Of a stretch of 34,314 nt of DNA, positions 15,672 to 24,697 are shown piece by piece (positions within the stretch are counted from its first letter, which is position 1; the number at the start of each line of letters is the position of its first letter). The translations under genes and the position numbers were made by a program. This DNA comes from a virus. Below the pieces are notes generated by a model that was not told where the DNA came from, did no database searches, and saw only the letters and a program-made list of their open reading frames with translations. The DNA lies in IMG/VR virus record IMGVR_UViG_3300027752_000057, positions 1 through 34,314 of that record; one strand, 5' to 3'.

Positions 15672-16772
15672 TTAATTTAAGTCGTTATCAGCTAAAAATT
15701 TCTGAGCTTCTTGTTTTTTTGATTCTTCAAGATCAAACACAGCGGCGTCTGCCTGTACCGATGGTAGTTGGTTAGTTGTAAATTGTTTTAAATAGTTTTT
15801 CATAAAATACTCTTTATATTTTTTTGTAAATAAAACTTTGTTACTTTGTAATAATGGTAGATCTTTTTCATATGACCAACTACTGTGCCCAGCGTTTGCG
15901 TTTTGAGCCATTTGATCGTCTTCTTCTTGACTAGTTCCTTGAGCTATATAAACATTCCAAGCCGCTACTGCATTTTGTTCAGAGCTTAATAAACCTGCAA
16001 CCTCTGCGTTTATAAAAGGTGATGTCTTTTTATCAATTTTATCCATGTCATATTGCAATACATTTCTACCTTTGTTGTCTCCTAAATCTATTACTTCATA
16101 TATAGGATTTCCTTCTGCATCTGTTAAAACAAATTCTTCGCTTATCTTGGCTGTAGGTAATAAATTACCATCTTCATCAATCATGTCTTCGCTAAATATT
16201 TTTACATCTTTTAATAACTCTAACATGTTTTTACCTATATCTGGAGTAGATGTAACTAAAGAAGTTCCTGACTCCAATAGCGATGTTAAAGCAGTACTGT
16301 TTAAAATAAATTCACCTGGAATACCTGGTCCACTAAAAACTAATTGCTGAGAACCATCGTGTAGTAAATGTAAACTAGCATTATATCCATCTGTTTTACT
16401 AAAACCAGGTTTTGAACTTAATAAGGAATATATTACAGTATATACAAAATTATTATTAGGATCATAGTTAGGTTCATCTACAGCGGATACTTGAGATATT
16501 AGGTCTGATAAAAAATCTAATGACTTTTGAGGCGCTGCTTCAAGTTCAAGAAGCTTTTTAGTTTCTAATTCACAATTTTCACTAACACACGTGTTATTTT
16601 GTATGGAAAGCTTCATTTTAGCATATATCTTACCAGTAAATTCGTAAGCCTTATTTAATAAATTAAAGTCATTATTAGTTGGACTTGCTAAATAATCTAA
16701 ATTATAAGCTATAGCATCACTTTGATTAAGTTGCTTTATTAAAAGATTATTTGTAATATTAGTATTTTCCAT
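15672..16772 (-). CDS. Hypothetical virion-region protein, 366 aa
   Basis: A 366-aa hydrophilic protein with no recognised domain, no signal and no membrane segment. It has an Asn-rich N-terminus, a Cys pair (CVSENC, about residues 62-67) and a lysine/glutamate-rich helical C-terminus (KYKEYFMKNYLKQF, then EESKKQEAQKFLAD). It lies between the 220-aa internal-virion-like gene and the giant gene and ends six bases before the giant gene's ATG. The order small-medium-giant recalls the T7 internal core set gp14-gp15-gp16, so it may be the gp15-position protein. That comparison is from gene order only. Confidence 0.8.
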   Translation of the reverse strand: MENTNITNNLLIKQLNQSDAIAYNLDYLASPTNNDFNLLNKAYEFTGKIYAKMKLSIQNNTCVSENCELETKKLLELEAAPQKSLDFLSDLISQVSAVDEPNYDPNNNFVYTVIYSLLSSKPGFSKTDGYNASLHLLHDGSQQLVFSGPGIPGEFILNSTALTSLLESGTSLVTSTPDIGKNMLELLKDVKIFSEDMIDEDGNLLPTAKISEEFVLTDAEGNPIYEVIDLGDNKGRNVLQYDMDKIDKKTSPFINAEVAGLLSSEQNAVAAWNVYIAQGTSQEEDDQMAQNANAGHSSWSYEKDLPLLQSNKVLFTKKYKEYFMKNYLKQFTTNQLPSVQADAAVFDLEESKKQEAQKFLADNDLN

Positions 16773-16785
16773 TTTTTATATTTTA

Positions 16786-17448
16786 TTAAGCTCCCATGCT
16801 TATTTGCTCTCCAGCTATCCCTGCCAAAGATCCAAACATACCTGTTACGGCAGAAGTTTCATCTCTAAAGGCTTCGTTTTCTCTATTTTGAGCTCCAGAT
16901 AATAAATCAGCAGTTCTATCAAGTTCTTGCAGTTGTCTTGTTTCTCTCGTTCCAAACATAAATTTTTCTCCCATAACATCAGCTTGTTGTATTCTTTGAG
17001 CTTCTGACATTTGTTGAGCTTGAAGTCTTTGTTCTCCTTGAGCTCTTAATTTATCGTTTTGAGCTTCTTGTTGTTCTATACTAGCTGAAACACCTTTTTT
17101 AGATCTTAAAGCAGCTTGAGCTAAAGCGGTTGCTCCACCAGCACTTGCTCCAGTTGCTCTCATTGTATCTAAAGTATTAGCTAAAGATATATCAGCTTCT
17201 TCTATTTGCATTTCTGCGGCTTGAGTTGCCACTGATAAAGTATCCATAGGATTACTTAATAAACTACTTAAGCTAGTAATACCAGCATAAGGATTTATTA
17301 TTTCTTGTCTATTGTTTTCCAAGTCTGCTAACTTAGCTTCAAGCTTTTTTCTTTGATCTCTTGCTGCGGTAGCTGCTTTTTTTGCTGACGCTGCACCCAT
17401 GATTCCGCCTGCTATTGAAAAAGCGCCTCCTATTATTGCTGGTAACAT
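16786..17448 (-). CDS. Internal virion protein, T7 gp14-like position and composition
   Basis: A 220-aa protein with a Gly/Ala-rich hydrophobic N-terminus (PAIIGGAFSIAGGIMGAASA), a following basic helix (AATAARDQRKKLEAKLADL) and a long Ala/Gln-rich helical region (residues about 85-170). It ends in another hydrophobic Gly-rich stretch (TGMFGSLAGIAGE). This pattern of a hydrophobic glycine-zipper start plus Ala/Gln-rich helices is typical of the small internal virion proteins of podoviruses, such as T7 gp14, which are ejected and form a pore in the outer membrane. It is followed by the 366-aa and 2944-aa genes, matching the internal-core order. Assignment is by composition and context, not clear sequence identity. 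Confidence 0.75.
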   Translation of the reverse strand: MLPAIIGGAFSIAGGIMGAASAKKAATAARDQRKKLEAKLADLENNRQEIINPYAGITSLSSLLSNPMDTLSVATQAAEMQIEEADISLANTLDTMRATGASAGGATALAQAALRSKKGVSASIEQQEAQNDKLRAQGEQRLQAQQMSEAQRIQQADVMGEKFMFGTRETRQLQELDRTADLLSGAQNRENEAFRDETSAVTGMFGSLAGIAGEQISMGA

Positions 17449-17460
17449 ATTTTTATATTT

Positions 17461-19368
17461 TTAATATCCATTATTTATTATGTAAGAACTTTCTACTGAA
17501 AACAATTGTTTATTTCCACCTGGATCTGTTGTTGTATCTGTAGAAAATTGTGCTATAGAATAGAAACCTTTTACGCCACTTATTGATTCACCCCAAATAA
17601 CCTCACTATCGTTTGCTGTACTAAAGTTTCTTAAGTTTCCAACGTATTTATTTTCTTTTCTATTAAAACCAGCGTGACTCACTGGGTATGGTGGATTACC
17701 TGTTCCAAATACGGTTTCGTAATCAACTCTATTTACAATGCTAACAAATGTTAAAATAGAATTAATAACAAAATTAGCTGAAGCACTAACGGTTAATATT
17801 CCTATATTTACAAAATTAACAAAAGAAGATTGATTAATAGCTAAAGTATTACTAGCGACTAAAACTCCTGTTCCAGAATCATAAGATACGACCGTGGTTC
17901 CAGCAACGATGCCATCACCTGATATTGTAGTTCCCACAGGAATATCTACACTAACACCTGTCAATGTAACTGAAGTACCAGCACTGTCTGAAGAAGCTTG
18001 ACCTTGTATTCCAGCGTAAGAAACAACTGTAACACCCAAACCAACACCAATTCCAGATACTATAGCTCCATCTATAACAGGTATGGTGTTTGCTATAACA
18101 ACGCTTGTTCCAACCACTGTCTGTGTAACTGTTCCTGTTGAGCTAGTTTCTATATACTCACCTTCGTAATAACTATAAAGAGAAGGATAAGTGGTACTAG
18201 GCGTTACCTGCATAGTGCTATCTTCACTTGACGCCCAATTAACTTTTGGTTGAGTATCTAAACCAGTGGGATCAGATACTAAAGACGTTAAAGACCAACC
18301 GTTGTTTCCTTCGTAACTAACAGTGTTAAATGTTTTTGAATTAGCAGGAGCTGCATTGAAAACCACTGTTACACTACTAGGTCTATCAACGCTATAAAAA
18401 TTACCTCTTTTAGCTGATGGAAAATTTATAGTTTCAGCATAGTGCTCCCAAACACCACCGTCTTTTATAGTATAAAAATTATTTTTAAGACTAAATATTT
18501 GTTCTGGATTAAAAGTAAAAAAACTTACCCAACCTCTTGCTTGCTCGTCAAAAGATAAAGTACCAGGTACTTCTGTTGAAGTTGTGCTGCGAATTGGGTT
18601 TAATTGAGATGAAACAACATATTGATTATTATGTAAGTCATAACCACCTAAAATAATACCTTCACCTTGAACAGTGTCTATATCATTTATTCTATCTCTA
18701 AAGTAATCTCTCATGCCATATCTTGATATTTCTTCAATACCATTTTGACTTAACCTTAGTATAGCGTTATTATTTTTATCAGAAAAATATTTACTATATC
18801 CATATATAGCAAAACTTTCAGGGTTTTTACTTATACCATATTCACCAGAATAAGGTTGTATAACACCTATGACTAAATTACTAGAAGTTACGGATCCACC
18901 ACCTTCGGCTGAGTATATAGCGTCTTTATCTATTAATGCTCTAGATACTTTATTTTCTTGAAAAATAATTAAATTAGTATCTTCAGCGTATAGTTTTTGT
19001 ATAGAAGCATTTGCTGGATCTGCTGTTTTAGTTATGTCTTCTCCAACTGAAAAAACGTTTGTTTGATTTATACCTGTTCTAGAATTAAATATTCCAGAAT
19101 ATATAAGAGAACTTTTTCTATAAGAACCAAGTCTTTCATCTTCTACTATATAAGCTTTAACACCAAAATCAACAGTAGTATTATTATACCCTCCTCTTAT
19201 TCTAGACTCTTCTATAGCCCAATTATAAGGAGAACTAGACACTACTCTAGAGTAACCACCTAGTTCAGATGGTATACCATAAGACCCGTTCCATACTGGT
19301 ACGTTATCTTCTGTTGTCTTTTTTAATATAAAAGTGTTAAAATATTTAACCTCTACTACTGCTCCCAT
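17461..19368 (-). CDS. Tail protein, 635 aa, stabilisation/adhesin-like
   Basis: This 635-aa beta-rich protein shows no signal or membrane segment. Its first 320 residues read like a propeller or P22 gp10-type packaged-DNA stabilisation fold: LIIFQENKVSRALIDKDAIY, then FAIYGYSKYFSDKNNNA and LRLSQNGIEEISRYGM. Residues about 418-518 hold two copies of a short beta module (VSG.G...G.TVVSY) also present in the 1761-aa protein upstream. The C-terminal part (about 540-635) is beta-rich with SAEVIWGES-like strands. It follows the larger tail gene and precedes the internal virion genes. Likely role: part of the tail hub or a receptor-binding component. I recognise the general type but not a specific named family. 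Confidence 0.75.
   Translation of the reverse strand: MGAVVEVKYFNTFILKKTTEDNVPVWNGSYGIPSELGGYSRVVSSSPYNWAIEESRIRGGYNNTTVDFGVKAYIVEDERLGSYRKSSLIYSGIFNSRTGINQTNVFSVGEDITKTADPANASIQKLYAEDTNLIIFQENKVSRALIDKDAIYSAEGGGSVTSSNLVIGVIQPYSGEYGISKNPESFAIYGYSKYFSDKNNNAILRLSQNGIEEISRYGMRDYFRDRINDIDTVQGEGIILGGYDLHNNQYVVSSQLNPIRSTTSTEVPGTLSFDEQARGWVSFFTFNPEQIFSLKNNFYTIKDGGVWEHYAETINFPSAKRGNFYSVDRPSSVTVVFNAAPANSKTFNTVSYEGNNGWSLTSLVSDPTGLDTQPKVNWASSEDSTMQVTPSTTYPSLYSYYEGEYIETSSTGTVTQTVVGTSVVIANTIPVIDGAIVSGIGVGLGVTVVSYAGIQGQASSDSAGTSVTLTGVSVDIPVGTTISGDGIVAGTTVVSYDSGTGVLVASNTLAINQSSFVNFVNIGILTVSASANFVINSILTFVSIVNRVDYETVFGTGNPPYPVSHAGFNRKENKYVGNLRNFSTANDSEVIWGESISGVKGFYSIAQFSTDTTTDPGGNKQLFSVESSYIINNGY
17810..18115 (-). 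repeat. Two tandem beta modules inside the 635-aa tail gene
   Basis: Residues about 418-518 contain two consecutive copies of a short unit. The first reads IVSGIGVGLGVTVVSYAG and the second ISGDGIVAGTTVVSYDSG, each preceded by a strand of the form GTSV-V-x(5)-I/V. Similar units are found in the neighbouring 1761-aa protein, which suggests duplication or exchange between tail genes. The copies are diverged at DNA level, so the relation is read from protein. Confidence 0.6.
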
Positions 19369-19405
19369 AATTAATTATTACTTATTTTTATGTTAAATTA
19401 CTTTA

Positions 19406-22400
19406 TTACGTAGGTTCGTTTATTGAAAAAACGTAATTAGAAGGCGCAGGATTTATAGGAGTTGCTGTTCCGCTTCCTGCTGTTTGAGTCCAACTCCATG
19501 CTGAAGCACCACTATACACTAAGCAATTACCTATGCAATCTCCAGTAGCTAGCCCTGTTAATAGTCCTGGTAAAACAAACGTGTTGCCTATAGTTCCAAT
19601 AGCTACATCTTGAATATTTGTAAAAGGACCTGACCAAGCGCCTGTACAATATTGATCATAAGCATTACCACTTAGACCTAGTAACTGAGACCTACTTTGT
19701 CCCTGAGCGTTAAGACCATTTGTAGGTACAATGCTTATATTAGAACCTCCACCTTGTGAAGCTAGCATATTATCCCAGTTAGGAAAATCTCCAGAATTTT
19801 GTGATCCACCTTGCCACACGTACCATCCAGTTTGACCATTGCCAAAAGGATACGCATAACCGTTTTCAGGACATAAAAACACTAAAGTGAATTTAGCCTC
19901 AAAAGGATCTATAGGTATGTTAGCGTTGCAGCTTCTAGTAAACCCTGTTAACTTCCACTGTTGTATTAAACAAACTTTAGCTCCAGTGTTTATTATAGCA
20001 GAACAAGAAACAGAAGCACCTGGATCTCCTAAAGTCATGTTTACAGTGTATATATCAGAAGGCATACTAGAATCTTCATAACCTTTGTTTAATAATGTTA
20101 TTTCTCCTTTAGCAGCAAGTCCAGTACCGTTTTTAGTAGCAACACCGCTGTTTCCAAACTCAAAATAATCAACTAATTCATTTTGAGAATTAAATTGATC
20201 ACCCATCGTAAAGGTTAAATCTTTCCAAGCATTTGCATTACCTTGAGGCGCTAAGTCTGTAATATCAAATCCAGCTCCGTTAACTCCGTATATAGTAGCT
20301 ATTATTTCAGTGGTTGTATTACCTGGATAATATGGACCCATAGGGCAATTATCCCAAACCGGATCTTCGTATACAGATATACTGTCTCCATCGCTAACAG
20401 CTACTTGTTGATTAACCTCTAACGTTGGAGTTGGTCTCCATTGTATTTTAGCATTTGCAGGTAACGTAACCGCTTGACTAACTACGATACTTCCAGGAGT
20501 ACCACTGCTTATAGATACTATATAAGTGCCTTCCGGAACAGTTCCAACAGAGTCTACATCACGTATTAAATAACCTACAGTACTACCTAGCGGGGTAAAG
20601 GTTAAAGGAATTGTTGTTGCGTTGCTTACGCCGGTTGTTTGTGGTTGTATAAACTCAGGTGCCCAAGGTACATCATTAGGTGTATAACCATTTCCGCTTA
20701 CAACTAAGTTAGCTGGATATCCAGGCCCATCAACATTGTCTCCAATATCTATATCATCTACGTTACCTACAACGTTATAAACGTTTATAATATTAGAAGG
20801 TGTAGGAAATCCTAAGGCATTCATTGTTACTGGTTGATAATAATAAAAATGAGGAGAAACGTTTTCTAAGTTTAGTTCTTTTTCAAAAGAAGACGTTAAA
20901 CCATTTACAGTAGCTGAAAACAAGCATGTGAAACTAAATCTTTCTGGTTCAGTTCCAAACCATATATGATTAACAAAACCAGTACTTATTTTTAAATTAT
21001 ATAAATTACTACCAGATCCTGTTTCTTCAAAGCTAAATACTGGTTGAATTACATTGTTGTCATCTGTATAAGCGGTTTGTACATTTGTTCCAAAACCATC
21101 TGTTATTGAATCTAAAGTTAACGGCGAAGCTATAACAGTACCAAAGTTAGTTACTAGTCCAAAAGGAGTAGTTGTTATGTTTGGCCATTCACTAGTCACA
21201 GGGTCTTGTCTTAAGCTTTCTAAAAAATTATTTAAATTAAAAGGAGAAACTCCTCCAGCTGCTTCGCCACCGGTGTTTTCGTTTAGTATAATATTATTTA
21301 CGTCTTCTATAACACCTGTTGTAGATGATTCCCAAAATATATCTAATAAACTGTTTACTGGTTCTGTTTCATAAACCGCTAGATATTGTATACCTGGCTT
21401 TGTTTCGCTTGTTATATCTATTCTATCACCTGCGTTTACGGCTACTTGTTCATTTATAATTAAAGTACCAGGTGTTGTAAAGTCAATAGATTCACCAGAA
21501 GAAACTGGAGATATATTATTAAGTATAACGTTTGGTTCGCCTGCTACTGAAGGATTAATTATTTCTAAAACAACAGTACCTTCTGGTACACCTGCTCCAG
21601 AAACTATTTGGCCAACAGACATCAAGCCGGTTCCAGCAAAAAACAAACCAGCTACATTACTAGATTCTGATGTGTTTACTGTTACCGCAAGAGTTGGCGG
21701 ATTATAACCAGCTCCTGAAACAACAACTGTGTCTGGAAAATTTGGACCAGTAACTGTCATGCCTACTTCAATGGAACCAACAGCACCTACTTCACCGTAT
21801 AACTGTAAAGTATTAGTAGTGTTGCTTACTGCTATAAAAGCGCTAACAGACGTATAATTAATATTAGCTAATTGACCTATTTTTGAAGCTGTGCTAATTC
21901 TAGCTACATAAGGATTTGATTCTAGCGTATAAAATTGCGGAAAAAGATTTGGCTCAGGTGGAGTTAATGGATCGTAATCAAACAAATCATTTACCGTAGA
22001 AATAGTTATAGCTATATCGTTTGATCTACCAGGATAATATTGTAAATTACTTTGACCCACGTTATCATTCGCTGTTGTTATAGATATAACAGAGTTTTCA
22101 ACCCTACCGTATAATTTTACGGAACTTCTAAACTGATTTTGTGTTGGACCCACTTCAGTTAAATCTCTAGGTACTTTATTAATGTTATCACTTATTAATA
22201 CTATATGAGAAGTAACTCCAACCTCTAAGGTTATGTCATTAGGATAAGAAGCCATTATACCAGGCAGGTAGACATTATAGTACTCTTGCTCTGTTTGTTT
22301 TACTACAATTTTGTAAGAATACCAACCTAAAGGATTATAAGATAAACTCGTAGCGTCACCATTATAAACACCAGGTTCGAAAGTTTCAAAATTTCTAACA

Positions 22401-24691
22401 GTAGCTATTTCATTGTTAAAAATTAATTTTATAGAATCTCCAGGCCAAGTGTCTGGATCAACATTAATGTCATTGTATGGTGAATATATAGTAGAACCTT
22501 TAAAAGTGTTACTACCTATTGTTATTAACTCCTTATTATTTGAAAGTATAACACCAGATTGTCTTCCGTACCTATCCGAAAGCACAACACCAACTTGGTA
22601 ATTTCTGTTTGTTTTTACGCTTGAGTTTGGGTATTCTATTTTGCTAGTACTGTTTTGAGTATCACCTCCTGGTTCTAAAATAACTAATTGTAAGTTTACT
22701 AGTATTCCTATAGTAGGAGTGTCTAATGTTATAGTGTTTCCATTTATGTTAGTTATTAAAGTACCAATAGCTACTCCATCAGAAACAACCACCATGCCTA
22801 CAAAAATATCTCCTTTTGGGTTAGTTATATTTATAACTGTAGATCCAATTGGAAAACTACCACTTACCGCAGCTGTTCCTCCGTTTAAATCAAAGTCTGA
22901 CTTAGGTGATATAGCTACGTTATAGTCTATGTATTCAGGTGCAGTATGTTTGTTTTGATAGTTTCCATATATAACTCTATTACCTGAAATTTCTTGAGCT
23001 AGAGCTCTAACAGGTGTTTTGTCGTAAACTCTTATTAAATCTTTTTCCGGTAAAGTTTTAAACGGTTTTTTAGATTGGTAATTGTAAACGTGGTAATTAG
23101 GTTCCCCTATTGTTAGTTTAACGCCAGCTATTAAAGTTTGTACCGAGCTAAGTTCAATCCTACCTGAAGTGCTAGGTAAGACACTTGGATTGTCTGGCGT
23201 GTAACTTACCACTGTCACGTTTGTTGTAATTCCAAAACCAGTCACATAACTACCAACTTGTATTCCACCCAGTATGCCATCAACATTTACGTTAACACTC
23301 GCGCTTGTTGTTGTTTTTACATTTGCTATACCAGAAGAATTATATAGAGTTGTAGAATCTACAGTGTCCACAACCTTAATAGGTAGTTGATCTGATTCTT
23401 TGTAAAGTATATCTATAGCAGTAACCTTTAAAGAGTTTAGCATGCTATAATTAGCGTATGGAAGTGGTATTCTTAACTTGATGTCGTCTACTTTGTTCTC
23501 AACAAAACTAACTATAGTACTTCTTAATGTCTCAGATTCATTGTTTACTTCTTTTAAATTAGGAGTATTAACGTACATAAAATAACCATCTTGCTTAGGT
23601 ATAAAAGCAGCTTGAGTAAAGGTAGAAAATAAAGAATATTGACTGTCTTCAAATTTAAATCTATATCCAAATCTAACAAACTTATCATCTAAATAAGTTG
23701 GATCACCTGCAAATTCAGGATTATAATAAGGATTCACATTAAGTATTATAACAGTATTGCTAGGTAAGTTTTCGGTAAACGTTAGACCACTAGCAAAAGT
23801 TAACTCCCAAGTAGGTGTAGCTCCTGTATCATCATATGTTGCTGTTTCTACCAATAGACTAGGTATAGTTTGAACTACACCAAGAGCATCAACGTATGAA
23901 ACACTAGAGCCAGTGTTATACGGATTTTGTATGTTTCCGTCTAAAAGTATGTCTCCAATAAAGTTTTTTACAAATATACTTGTGGCGCCAGTTGTTACAG
24001 ACGCGTTCAAAGATCCATTACCACCGTTGGGTAAATTTTTACTTGTAACATCCTTCATGGTTGTTTCGTATTGAGGAGTTGCTGAAGTTGTTAATTTGCT
24101 TTCAGCATAAAGCTCTATACATTTGTAGGGATTATATTTTGCAACAGATATTTGATCTTCGTTAGTGTAATGCGTAGGTGTTGCGAGTCTATTTGGATTT
24201 GCTAAACTAATATTTATGCACCTAGGTTGGTTTCTATTATCTGTCCAAAACAATAAGTTTTCAACTATGCTTAAACCATGCACTGGACGTGTTTGAGAAA
24301 AATTAAGAAAACCACCTTGAACCAATATAGTCAATGGATTTCCGGTTGTGTCTTGTGAATTAAAAGCAAGTATATAGTTTTTAGCCGAAGGACTGTAGCT
24401 GTTAGGTTTTTGACCTTGAACATCACTCCAGTTTGTAAAAAACAAATAAGCAATACCAGAAGCTTCATCTTCAATAGAACCAATACAATAAAGATTAGCG
24501 GATCCAGTTAAAACTTGAGCATCTGCAACCTTAGAATTTCCTAAAACATTTTCTAAAGAACCAACATTAGCTCCTTCTGATTTGTTTACCTGCACGTTTA
24601 TAGCATCCCTGTATTCGTTATTAGGAAGTATGCGAGCGTCCAAGTCTTTATTCATCTTGGACTTTAAGAAAGTATTTTTAGACTTGTTCAT
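19406..24691 (-). CDS. Large tail stabilisation/adhesin protein, 1761 aa
   Basis: The N-terminus (about 8-50) reads LKSKMNKDLDARILPNNEY, then AINVQVNKSEGANVGSLENV. This opening resembles the stabilisation/tail-hub proteins of crAss-like and related podoviruses that I recall, usually a beta-propeller fold (WTDNRNQPRCINI, about 149-161, fits a blade). The rest is beta-rich with repeated modules at about 464-535, 609-675, 954-1094 and 1297-1442. The last two are copies of one unit. The C-terminal part (about 1440-1761) has Cys/Trp/Gly-rich stretches, likely exposed and host-contacting. There is no signal or membrane segment. It starts six bases after the 411-aa gene stop. Likely role: tail knob and receptor binding. 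Confidence 0.8.
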   Translation of the reverse strand: MNKSKNTFLKSKMNKDLDARILPNNEYRDAINVQVNKSEGANVGSLENVLGNSKVADAQVLTGSANLYCIGSIEDEASGIAYLFFTNWSDVQGQKPNSYSPSAKNYILAFNSQDTTGNPLTILVQGGFLNFSQTRPVHGLSIVENLLFWTDNRNQPRCINISLANPNRLATPTHYTNEDQISVAKYNPYKCIELYAESKLTTSATPQYETTMKDVTSKNLPNGGNGSLNASVTTGATSIFVKNFIGDILLDGNIQNPYNTGSSVSYVDALGVVQTIPSLLVETATYDDTGATPTWELTFASGLTFTENLPSNTVIILNVNPYYNPEFAGDPTYLDDKFVRFGYRFKFEDSQYSLFSTFTQAAFIPKQDGYFMYVNTPNLKEVNNESETLRSTIVSFVENKVDDIKLRIPLPYANYSMLNSLKVTAIDILYKESDQLPIKVVDTVDSTTLYNSSGIANVKTTTSASVNVNVDGILGGIQVGSYVTGFGITTNVTVVSYTPDNPSVLPSTSGRIELSSVQTLIAGVKLTIGEPNYHVYNYQSKKPFKTLPEKDLIRVYDKTPVRALAQEISGNRVIYGNYQNKHTAPEYIDYNVAISPKSDFDLNGGTAAVSGSFPIGSTVINITNPKGDIFVGMVVVSDGVAIGTLITNINGNTITLDTPTIGILVNLQLVILEPGGDTQNSTSKIEYPNSSVKTNRNYQVGVVLSDRYGRQSGVILSNNKELITIGSNTFKGSTIYSPYNDINVDPDTWPGDSIKLIFNNEIATVRNFETFEPGVYNGDATSLSYNPLGWYSYKIVVKQTEQEYYNVYLPGIMASYPNDITLEVGVTSHIVLISDNINKVPRDLTEVGPTQNQFRSSVKLYGRVENSVISITTANDNVGQSNLQYYPGRSNDIAITISTVNDLFDYDPLTPPEPNLFPQFYTLESNPYVARISTASKIGQLANINYTSVSAFIAVSNTTNTLQLYGEVGAVGSIEVGMTVTGPNFPDTVVVSGAGYNPPTLAVTVNTSESSNVAGLFFAGTGLMSVGQIVSGAGVPEGTVVLEIINPSVAGEPNVILNNISPVSSGESIDFTTPGTLIINEQVAVNAGDRIDITSETKPGIQYLAVYETEPVNSLLDIFWESSTTGVIEDVNNIILNENTGGEAAGGVSPFNLNNFLESLRQDPVTSEWPNITTTPFGLVTNFGTVIASPLTLDSITDGFGTNVQTAYTDDNNVIQPVFSFEETGSGSNLYNLKISTGFVNHIWFGTEPERFSFTCLFSATVNGLTSSFEKELNLENVSPHFYYYQPVTMNALGFPTPSNIINVYNVVGNVDDIDIGDNVDGPGYPANLVVSGNGYTPNDVPWAPEFIQPQTTGVSNATTIPLTFTPLGSTVGYLIRDVDSVGTVPEGTYIVSISSGTPGSIVVSQAVTLPANAKIQWRPTPTLEVNQQVAVSDGDSISVYEDPVWDNCPMGPYYPGNTTTEIIATIYGVNGAGFDITDLAPQGNANAWKDLTFTMGDQFNSQNELVDYFEFGNSGVATKNGTGLAAKGEITLLNKGYEDSSMPSDIYTVNMTLGDPGASVSCSAIINTGAKVCLIQQWKLTGFTRSCNANIPIDPFEAKFTLVFLCPENGYAYPFGNGQTGWYVWQGGSQNSGDFPNWDNMLASQGGGSNISIVPTNGLNAQGQSRSQLLGLSGNAYDQYCTGAWSGPFTNIQDVAIGTIGNTFVLPGLLTGLATGDCIGNCLVYSGASAWSWTQTAGSGTATPINPAPSNYVFSINEPT
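20365..20800 (-). repeat. Duplicated tail module, copy B
   Basis: Residues about 1297-1442 of the 1761-aa protein. The sequence contains NVYNVVGNVDDIDIGD, GPGYPANLVVSGNGYTP, then VPEGTYIVSI and TLEVNQQVAVSDGDSI. The same ordered motifs occur in copy A (21410-21830). Divergence is substantial at both DNA and protein level, with length differences in the linkers, so the duplication is old or has been under fast selection. Confidence 0.7.
21410..21830 (-). repeat. Duplicated tail module, copy A
   Basis: Residues about 954-1094 of the 1761-aa protein. The sequence contains LQLYGEVGAVGSIEVGM, GPNFPDTVVVSGAGYNP, then VPEGTVVLEI and TLIINEQVAVNAGDRI. Each motif has its counterpart in the same order in copy B about 1 kb downstream. 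Confidence 0.7.
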
Positions 24692-24697
24692 TTGATT

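Noticed and set aside
17810-23300. Diversity-generating retroelement acting on the tail repeats
   Set aside because: No reverse transcriptase or template repeat is visible in the window, and the repeats are diverged modules, not a near-identical template/variable pair.
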